A stretch of 64,000 nt of DNA, taken from positions 2,480,001 to 2,544,000 of the forward strand of contig OY969762.1 of NCBI GenBank assembly GCA_963702835.1, given 5' to 3'. The translations under genes were made by a program, and so were the position numbers. Below are positions 58,644-64,000 of this stretch, piece by piece. The notes under the pieces are model-generated. The model was not told where the DNA came from. It made no database searches and saw only the letters and a program-made list of their open reading frames with translations. This DNA is from JAFGAV01 sp041479055 (lineage in GTDB: Bacteria > Acidobacteriota > Aminicenantia > Aminicenantales > JAFGAV01). Positions within the stretch are counted from its first letter, which is position 1. Each line of letters begins with the position of its first letter.

Positions 58644-59795
58644 CTAGTGAGGCTGAGCATCTTGGTCTTCACATGCTACGCCGGAAACCTCAATGAGATT
58701 AACCCACTCGTCGGTTATATCTCTTGATTCGACCAAAATTGCTAATCCCTGTTTGAGTCGCCTCAGTGCGGGGCGCATATCTCTCGACATTCTTTCTATT
58801 GGTGGGATTGTATCTATCATTCTTTGAACAGATCCAAGTCCATCATGTGCGGAAGTAGACAGACTTCGAACCGCTCTAAAAAATGTACACAAACTCGTTT
58901 TAGAGTCGGGATTCTCTTGAATCTCTAAAGGAGCTCGCCCAATGATTATTCGGAATCCTTCATCTACCTCATGGAGCTGAGTAGCAGATTTATTGCTAAG
59001 CGACCAGATATGTTCAGTAGGTTCAACTAGCTGCTGCGCCAACCGGCGTGCCACTATCAACCTAGCTGCAAAACCCTTTCCTTGTGTATTACCTCGTTGA
59101 ATGTCGGCTGTTCCCTCGTTCATAATGTTCCCAATAAGCTCAATATCTTTTCTAATTGCTACTAGAGTTTCCTGCCATTTAGGTAGCGTCTCCTCAGCTA
59201 TTGCAAGGCGATCTATGAAACCAGGCGAATCGTCTTCGGCACCGCTGGGAATTTCGGTTATTTCTTGAGAAGTGGCGGCGATATCCCTTTCTTCCACATG
59301 TCTGTTAGCCTCGGCGAGTCGGTTCGCAAGTCGAAAAACACCTCTTCTATATCCTTCGGACGTGACTTCCATAAAGCGTAGCTCTCGCCAGTCTTCCCAT
59401 TGGAAAGTTCGGACAATTTTAATAAGGTCATCTTCATTCGATTCATCATCTATGGATGGAACATTAACATATAATAAAGGTAGAACAAGCTCCTTGATTC
59501 CCAAATTAGTTGCTTTGCGTGTAAAATATTGCATCTCGCGTCGGCACTCTGGACTCATGAAGTATCGTGGAGTCATTACGGGAATAAAGAAGGCAACTGA
59601 AGCGAGGCTTGCATCGATCTTGTCACGCCAGTTTTCACCCCACTCAATGTCATCTTTATCAAGGAATAAGGTAATCGTCTCACCTGTTATCATTTGGAAT
59701 TGGTCAGCAACATCTCTTGCCAAACGAGAGATTCGTTCGCTATCTGCTTCATCATCAGTATGAACGTATGACCAAAACCCCTTTAGATTATGCAT
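58644..59795 (-). CDS. TIR-domain protein, cassette-borne
   Basis: The 383-residue protein starts with a TIR domain of about 135 residues: FWSYVHTDDEADSERISRLA, TLFLDKDDIEWGENWRDKID, FFIPVMTPRYFMSPECRREM, with the catalytic glutamate expected in SPECRREMQYF. A helical C-terminal part of about 230 residues follows (FIDRLAIAEETLPKWQETLV, LIVARRLAQQLVEPTEHIWS). Bacterial TIR proteins often degrade NAD+ on phage infection. The C-terminal domain would hold the sensor; it is not recognised. It is a strong candidate for a defence cassette. Confidence 0.88.
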   Translation of the reverse strand: MHNLKGFWSYVHTDDEADSERISRLARDVADQFQMITGETITLFLDKDDIEWGENWRDKIDASLASVAFFIPVMTPRYFMSPECRREMQYFTRKATNLGIKELVLPLLYVNVPSIDDESNEDDLIKIVRTFQWEDWRELRFMEVTSEGYRRGVFRLANRLAEANRHVEERDIAATSQEITEIPSGAEDDSPGFIDRLAIAEETLPKWQETLVAIRKDIELIGNIMNEGTADIQRGNTQGKGFAARLIVARRLAQQLVEPTEHIWSLSNKSATQLHEVDEGFRIIIGRAPLEIQENPDSKTSLCTFFRAVRSLSTSAHDGLGSVQRMIDTIPPIERMSRDMRPALRRLKQGLAILVESRDITDEWVNLIEVSGVACEDQDAQPH

Positions 59796-59868
59796 CTTCT
59801 GTTCCTTACTCTAACATAGGAGCAAATTTAATCTCGAAGTCGACTAGGATTTTTTCCTAGTATAGCCC

Positions 59869-59925
59869 ACCCAACGCTCGGCATCACCGGGAGCGTTAGC
59901 GATCCGGTGCATGCCGTTGTTAGCC
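59869..59925 (-). other. attC21 (two-gene cassette 59929-61066)
   Basis: Cores ACCCAAC (59869-59875) and GTTAGCC (59919-59925), with stem GCTCGGCATCACCGG-GAGCGTTAGCGAT-CCGGTGCATGCCG. R'' fits the cassette start GCCTAAC at 61079 with one mismatch. Confidence 0.87.
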
Positions 59926-59928
59926 GGT

Positions 59929-60522
59929 CTAGGCTCGTGAGGTCCAGGGTCGAGACCGACCAATCTTGCGCCACTCTTCTATGAATCCTTTTGTCGCTTC
60001 TTTTGCCTGGTCTTTTGGCAAGCCTTTTCGCCGAAAATCCTTCACCAAGTGTTTGAAGAGAATCCCGTCCCAAGTCTTGCCAAATCCTGTCTCGGGAACC
60101 TCGATCAGAATTCTCTTAGCATGGAGAGTGTTGCTCAGGCGGTCGCCCTCACGGCCCGGCTGTAGATAGAGAGCCCTCGATGATAGTATCTGATCTACAA
60201 CCCCACCTTGTTTGACAATATCGAAGTTGAGCACCAAAAAGGCCTCTGCTGGACGGGTAAATTTAAGGAACAGTGCTATGCTGTCTGGAGCGCTCTTCAG
60301 ATCTCCCCACTGTACCTTCACATCGCCGGGAGGAAGGTGCTCGTGAACTCTGACCAGCTCTTCAATGTCTGGTCTTTCAGCCGAATCGATGATGACCAGC
60401 GGAATCAATCTACCATCCCCGACGCCTATGGTCGCCACGGCTGCGTCACTTATAATCCTTGCTGGTCGTGCTTCCCAAGGGTGTTTTACTAGGATTTCAA
60501 CTTGTTTTGATTTCAGCTTCAT
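59929..60522 (-). CDS. Unknown soluble protein, second gene of a two-gene cassette
   Basis: The 197-residue protein has no membrane segment. It has an alpha/beta pattern (DGRLIPLVIIDSAERPDIEE, AEAFLVLNFDIVKQGGVVDQ, LHAKRILIEVPETGFGKTWD) and a basic C-terminal helix (LFKHLVKDFRRKGLPKDQAK). No family is recognised. It overlaps the upstream gene by 26 bp, so the two are co-translated and travel as one cassette. Confidence 0.6.
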   Translation of the reverse strand: MKLKSKQVEILVKHPWEARPARIISDAAVATIGVGDGRLIPLVIIDSAERPDIEELVRVHEHLPPGDVKVQWGDLKSAPDSIALFLKFTRPAEAFLVLNFDIVKQGGVVDQILSSRALYLQPGREGDRLSNTLHAKRILIEVPETGFGKTWDGILFKHLVKDFRRKGLPKDQAKEATKGFIEEWRKIGRSRPWTSRA

Positions 60523-61066
60523 GCACGAACTCCTGCACTAATGCCGTTTCGATAGATGCTCGCCCCCCATGACTATCGGTCGCAACAATTACGTATGTAT
60601 CTACGGTACAGTCTTCGAGCAGAGCTTTCTTCACTCGGAAGAAGACCCAGCCAGCGACAGTGTGATGCGCGTCGACGCGGATCGGTATTTCAAGACGCGA
60701 GTGACTATCCCCTCCGAACATCTCATCGTCCTGAGAAACGCTAGGGACATCGACGGCTGCGAGAAAATTGGAGGCTGTCCTGTATTCGATCCGAAGGTCG
60801 ATTCGGGCTATAGCATTATTGCTGTCAGACGGATTACTCACGGAAAGCAAGAACATGTAAATCCGATCTTCATCTACTCTACGAAGGTAGGCCCCTTGTA
60901 TGTAAAGAGCCAAAATCGGTCGGCGACGTTCTTCCTGCTGCTCAGCAAGACGAAGTGCCCGACCAGCCCTGCGGGCAGTAAGATATGCGAAGATAGCCGC
61001 TACCCACGCGGCTACCGCAGCCGCAAGAGGCACCCATTTCAAGAAATCCGAGGATTGATCACTCAT
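60497..61066 (-). CDS. Unknown membrane-anchored protein, first gene of a two-gene cassette
   Basis: The 189-residue protein has one N-terminal membrane helix (WVPLAAAVAAWVAAIFAYLTA). A basic/Gln-rich stretch (RRAGRALRLAEQQEERRRP) is followed by a beta-rich domain (ALYIQGAYLRRVDEDRIYMF, VDAHHTVAGWVFFRVKKALL). It may serve as a membrane partner or sensor of the downstream protein. No family is recognised. The co-transcribed, overlapping pair is typical of two-component defence or toxin-antitoxin units, but no such motif is visible. Confidence 0.6.
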   Translation of the reverse strand: MSDQSSDFLKWVPLAAAVAAWVAAIFAYLTARRAGRALRLAEQQEERRRPILALYIQGAYLRRVDEDRIYMFLLSVSNPSDSNNAIARIDLRIEYRTASNFLAAVDVPSVSQDDEMFGGDSHSRLEIPIRVDAHHTVAGWVFFRVKKALLEDCTVDTYVIVATDSHGGRASIETALVQEFVHEAEIKTS

Positions 61067-61078
61067 AATCCAATCGCC

Positions 61079-61147
61079 GCCTAACGGTCGCGTTCAGCCG
61101 TTTGCGGAGCACCAGCGGAGCAAATCGGCTGCAACGCGGTGTTAGCC
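61079..61147 (-). other. attC22 (cassette 61154-61927)
   Basis: Cores GCCTAAC (61079-61085) and GTTAGCC (61141-61147), with a stem close to that of attC2 (GCGTTCAGCCGTTTGCG...GCAAATCGGCTGCAACGC). R'' matches the start GGCTAAC at 61979. Confidence 0.9.
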
Positions 61148-61153
61148 CGCGTC

Positions 61154-61927
61154 CTACGGATTGGGAACCTTTGCCTTGAACTCAAAGTATTCCTCATCAC
61201 CTATGGTAACTGGCAGTTTAGCATGAATTGCTTTTAGATATGCAGCGCAAACTCTGTCGTACTCATCGAGGTATTGCCTGCATAGGCTGTCCATTTCAGG
61301 AATGCCCTTGATTCCAAGGTTGTCTGACTGGTCTATTACCTTGCCTGTTGAGTCACGCAATGTGAGTTTCATGCCGCCGAAAGTCATCTTATTCAAATCC
61401 CACGATTCGTTGATGCCTTTGCCGAGAGTCATAGGTTGCCACATCATTGCCGCCGCTGCATTTGTTGCCCTTTCTTTCTTCGAGCCTATATGTGCTACGG
61501 AGATATTTCGTATCATTCTGACCTTCTCGACGTAGGCCGTAGGCTTTGGTTTTTTATCGTGCGAGACTCGAAGAAAAGATTTGCGGTTGAGCGCGTTTAG
61601 CTCTTCATAAAACCTGTCGTAGGCACCTTCTAAAGCAATGACGAATACCGCAAAGGAAAAGACGCTTTTCAAGTAATGCGGTTGAAGGGTGATGAACGCC
61701 TTTGACGTGTGGAATAGCTTTTCGTGTTCACCGGATGAACTGTTTACGACGGCTTGTAGAGGCGTTGTTTCACGCTCCCAATCTCGAATTATCAGTTCGA
61801 GAATTTCCCATAATAATGGGATGTTCGAGAACAGCATTGGGTTAGGAGTTCTTGAATGTGCCTTACTCTTTGCATTGTCACAACATACTAGCCCAACGCC
61901 AACTAATCTACATTGCTTGCTCGACAT
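61154..61927 (-). CDS. HEPN-like unknown protein, cassette-borne
   Basis: The 257-residue protein may start at ATG 61927 or at the later ATG near 61837 (MLFSNIPLLWEILELI). The central region is helical (WEILELIIRDWERETTPLQA, YLKSVFSFAVFVIALEGAYD). It contains VEKVRMIRNISVAHIGSKKE, where RNISVAH fits the R-X4-6-H HEPN motif. It resembles the family of large, unstudied proteins with an RNase-like core that occur in defence islands. The partner, if any, is not visible. Confidence 0.55.
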   Translation of the reverse strand: MSSKQCRLVGVGLVCCDNAKSKAHSRTPNPMLFSNIPLLWEILELIIRDWERETTPLQAVVNSSSGEHEKLFHTSKAFITLQPHYLKSVFSFAVFVIALEGAYDRFYEELNALNRKSFLRVSHDKKPKPTAYVEKVRMIRNISVAHIGSKKERATNAAAAMMWQPMTLGKGINESWDLNKMTFGGMKLTLRDSTGKVIDQSDNLGIKGIPEMDSLCRQYLDEYDRVCAAYLKAIHAKLPVTIGDEEYFEFKAKVPNP

Positions 61928-61978
61928 CTTGAGAATCTTTGCTGCAAACTTGACGACGCTTTAGATTGGATGCAAGCG

Positions 61979-62038
61979 GGCTAACGCTCCGGTTCAGCGG
62001 CGGCGCGCAGCACCGTCCGCTGCAACCGGTTGTTAGCC
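61979..62038 (-). other. attC23 (restriction-modification cassette)
   Basis: Cores GGCTAAC (61979-61985) and GTTAGCC (62032-62038), with stem GCTCCGGTTCAGCGGCGG...CCGTCCGCTGCAACCGG. It is the attC of the R-M cassette, whose 5' end is beyond the window. Confidence 0.88.
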
Positions 62039-62056
62039 GGCCGCTCCGCACTCGCG

Positions 62057-63028
62057 TTACTCATACGGTCCCAGAAATCGTTCGCCGTTGAAATGGATGA
62101 TGTGGGAAGGAGCCTCGGCCACCCATACCTCAGTCTCCCACGCGATGTCGGCAAGATACTTCGTCACGGCTCGACGGGTGAGAAAAGCGGTCACGAAGAC
62201 GAGCCCAGCCTGAGCTAATCCGAAGAGGGCTTTCAGCTCGTTATGCCGCTTGAGTCCAATAGGACCATGGCTCGTGACCGCTTCAATCAAGACAAGCCAG
62301 TTCTTCTCCATCAAGTGCACGACCATGTCGGGCATTTTCCCATGTTCGTCGATTTCTACCCCGAGCCGCTCAAGGTAGCCCGCTTCAACGTGCCGATGCT
62401 TCTGGCCAGTGTCGCCCAAGTACGCGATGACGCCGCCCGGTGTGAAGCGCGGGCAAAACTCCTCGACTATCTTCTTCACAAGCTCGTTCTGGCCGCCGGC
62501 GGTCAGCGATAGTTTTTTTCCGCTGGGAAGCTTCACCGGAAGCATCATCATCTCACGCTCTTTCGGCCGAAGCTTACCGAGCGATTCAGCGCTCCTGAGG
62601 AAGCCCGTCAACGAGGCATTCCACGCGGTTGAGCCGTGGGTATGGGCAAGCTTCAGAAGCCTTGGGGAAACTTGGTAGCGATTGTCGGGACTGTTCACGG
62701 GTCGGCGCGGATCGTCAGGGTTCGCCACGACGAGGCCAATCTGGACGAACTGGTGCACGGTGAATCGCCGGACAGTCTCACGGGTATTCGGCGCGTATCT
62801 CTTGCCGAAGCGGTCACGGAAGACATTCATCATCTCGGTAATGCCGAGCATCGGGGCTTCGGCCTCGCTCCACGGCTTCTGCGGCGTCATCCCGAGCAAC
62901 ACAAGGAGGGTGAGAGCGGAACGTTCGTTCTGCTGCTCCCTCGGTACATTCAGAGCCCTGAGGATCTTGAGCGCTTCATCAACGCGCTTCGCCGCAGCGG
63001 TCCGTCTCCCGGGCACTCGCTCAACCAC
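62057..63028 (-). CDS. BsuBI/PstI-type restriction endonuclease, cassette-borne
   Basis: The GTG at 63028 is preferred: it follows GAGGAGG and overlaps the methylase stop. It gives a product of about 323 residues. The N-terminal helical domain (AKRVDEALKILRALNVPREQ, QNERSALTLLVLLGMTPQKP) and the C-terminal nuclease region (GKMPDMVVHLMEKNWLVLIE, AVTSHGPIGLKRHNELKALF) match the BsuBI/PstI family, which cuts CTGCAG. The PD...E...SHG residues form the likely active site. The specificity is a family inference. An R-M pair in an integron cassette is unusual and would make the array addictive. Confidence 0.9.
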   Translation of the reverse strand: MVERVPGRRTAAAKRVDEALKILRALNVPREQQNERSALTLLVLLGMTPQKPWSEAEAPMLGITEMMNVFRDRFGKRYAPNTRETVRRFTVHQFVQIGLVVANPDDPRRPVNSPDNRYQVSPRLLKLAHTHGSTAWNASLTGFLRSAESLGKLRPKEREMMMLPVKLPSGKKLSLTAGGQNELVKKIVEEFCPRFTPGGVIAYLGDTGQKHRHVEAGYLERLGVEIDEHGKMPDMVVHLMEKNWLVLIEAVTSHGPIGLKRHNELKALFGLAQAGLVFVTAFLTRRAVTKYLADIAWETEVWVAEAPSHIIHFNGERFLGPYE

Positions 63029-64000
63029 GAAACATAACCTCCTCAATGATACGATCCAGCTCTTCCTGTGTGGGGAAGCTCTTCCCGATATGCTGGCCAA
63101 GTGCGACGAGGCTATTCCACCCCGGGTACCGCAGGGAACGAAGGTCGGCGGCGTTCACTTGAGTGTGTCCGCTGAACTGGCGGAAGTAGGCATCAACAAG
63201 CGTTGAGTTCAAAAAAGCGGCGAGCCCCTTCGCTACGGTCACCGGCAAACCGGAGCCCCGAACGTGGTAGTAGTTCAGGTGGTTTTCGAACGCGACCTGG
63301 GCGGCTGCGACACGCGTCGGGTCGTATACGGCTGCCACCACCCGACGCCGCTCCTCCTTGGCTGAGAACCTCTTCGTGAGGACGTAGTAACCCTCCGGAA
63401 CGAGAAGGTCCTCTGCCCGAGGGCCAAGCGCGAGGGCGTTCGGCTTGCGTGTGCGGCAGTTTGGCCATTCCACAAATCCATCCTGCAGGTGGCAGGGGTA
63501 GATGAGGGGGACGGTGCTCCGTCCGGGCTGGGCGCGGAGCAGTTCCTTTGCCCGGAAGTCCACGACGCGACCCGTGGAAACGGTCAGGCCGAGATCCGAG
63601 AGAGTCGCGTCAAGGCTCGCCATCCGATTACGGATCGGATCCCCATCGTCGTCTGGAACGATGTGTATAAAGGCATGGCGGTCGCCTGGCCGGACAAGTT
63701 CGGCGTGTTTGATCGTTCGCATGCGCAGACCGGACCCGTCAGGGCCAACGCTGGCGGAGACAACGACATCGCGGTCGAGAGCCTCGGTCCTTACTGCACG
63801 GAACACCACGTTCTCCTGCAGGACCTTATCGTCGGCGAAGGCGCGGTCTCTAGCATCAAAGACGTGAACTCGGCAAAAGCGCATCTCTCGGAGAAAGAAA
63901 CGGCGGAACGGTTCAAAATAGGGACCGTTGCAGAAGCTCCTTGGGGTGATGGCGACCATTTCACCACCCGGAGCAAGGAGCCTTGCCGTTACCGCGAGGA
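63021..64000 (-). CDS. N6-adenine DNA methyltransferase of the R-M pair, C-terminal part (cut by window edge)
   Basis: The visible 326 codons run to the edge. They begin within ARLLAPGGEMVAITPRSFCN, followed by GPYFEPFRRFFLREMRFC. This is the pattern found a short way after the NPPY catalytic motif of N6-adenine methylases of the BsuBI/PstI group, so the catalytic motif lies beyond 64000. The C-terminal half holds target-recognition and family sequences (PLIYPCHLQDGFVEWPNCRT, PEGYYVLTKRFSAKEERRRV, FENHLNYYHVRGSGLPVTVA). The stop overlaps the endonuclease start, so methylase is translated first, a safe gene order. Confidence 0.9.
   Translation of the reverse strand, partial: LAVTARLLAPGGEMVAITPRSFCNGPYFEPFRRFFLREMRFCRVHVFDARDRAFADDKVLQENVVFRAVRTEALDRDVVVSASVGPDGSGLRMRTIKHAELVRPGDRHAFIHIVPDDDGDPIRNRMASLDATLSDLGLTVSTGRVVDFRAKELLRAQPGRSTVPLIYPCHLQDGFVEWPNCRTRKPNALALGPRAEDLLVPEGYYVLTKRFSAKEERRRVVAAVYDPTRVAAAQVAFENHLNYYHVRGSGLPVTVAKGLAAFLNSTLVDAYFRQFSGHTQVNAADLRSLRYPGWNSLVALGQHIGKSFPTQEELDRIIEEVMFRG

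Larger units (their letters stand above)
39038..64000 (-). mobile_element. Integron cassette array with six attI-like sites (right end outside window)
   Basis: At least 23 attC-like sites (R' and R'' cores of the form RYYYAAC / GTTRRRY joined by imperfect stems) separate genes all read on the minus strand. The first 7 bases of most cassettes are the complement of the R'' core of the same cassette's attC, as expected when an integrase joins circular cassettes at G^TT. One conserved AT-rich sequence (plus-strand consensus AACAATGTTTATATTGATCC) occurs six times at cassette starts and is read as attI. Decayed intI genes or their leaders accompany at least four of them. The left edge is attC1 at 39038; the array continues past 64000. 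The region is visibly more AT-rich than the core. Confidence 0.88.

Noticed and set aside
39038..62038. CRISPR-like regular repeats
   Set aside because: The repeated GCCTAAC...GTTAGGC pieces are variable imperfect palindromes of 50-150 bp flanking genes, not identical short repeats with spacers, and no cas genes are present.
1..64000. tRNA or rRNA genes
   Set aside because: None seen; no CCA-ended cloverleaf or rRNA-like stretch was recognised by eye, but a tRNA search program was not available.

Overview
The first 38.9 kb is a GC-rich, tightly packed bacterial chromosome segment; the last 25 kb is a more AT-rich, patchwork array of integron gene cassettes. Gene style (paired ATP-grasp ligases with a GNAT partner, M29-like aminopeptidase, M16 pairs, S9 peptidase, TonB receptor, lipoproteins) suggests a Gram-negative peptide- and amino-acid-degrading heterotroph, most like Acidobacteriota or Candidatus Aminicenantes. 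This placement rests on general resemblance only.

Core region. 1-3.3 kb: a minus-strand operon with a GNAT acetyltransferase (cut by the window edge) and two ATP-grasp ligases, behind a near-consensus promoter, then an unrecognised gene. 3.6-8.4 kb: queC, queD, queE and, on the other strand, queF (the preQ1 branch of queuosine synthesis), an EamA transporter, a DUF6485 protein and a COG0731-type radical SAM protein. 8.5-13 kb: DUF6125 protein, HisC-type aminotransferase, tryptophanase/tyrosine phenol-lyase and branched-chain aminotransferase. 13-24.7 kb: an M16 peptidase pair, a transglutaminase-like protein, FabF with a nitronate monooxygenase-like flavoprotein, an aromatic amino acid decarboxylase, and a cobalamin riboswitch with terminator before a BtuB-like receptor and an M29-like aminopeptidase. 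24.9-38.9 kb: mntP, S9 peptidase, uvrA, small membrane proteins, corA, a photolyase scrap, a Tat-type superoxide dismutase, vapBC, tspO, recA, 3-hydroxyacyl-CoA dehydrogenase and thiolase. A 78-bp hairpin element occurs three times between genes.

Integron region (39.0 kb to the right edge). At least 23 attC-like sites separate about 24 genes, all on the minus strand. The first bases of nearly every cassette match the R'' core of that cassette's own attC, which fixes the cassette borders. The array is interrupted six times by one conserved attI-like site. Four of these sites lie beside decayed integron integrase (intI) modules with a shared leader, and the intI remnants run in the same direction as the cassettes. 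The locus therefore reads as a string of six small integrons in one orientation with dead integrases; a working integrase, if any, is not in view. Cargo is rich in likely defence and stabilisation functions: two near-identical RelBE cassettes, a TIR protein, HEPN-like proteins, a P-loop ATPase and a BsuBI/PstI-type restriction-modification pair cut by the right edge. Paired paralogues (TraB-like proteins, zinc-type reductases, RelBE) point to duplication within the array.
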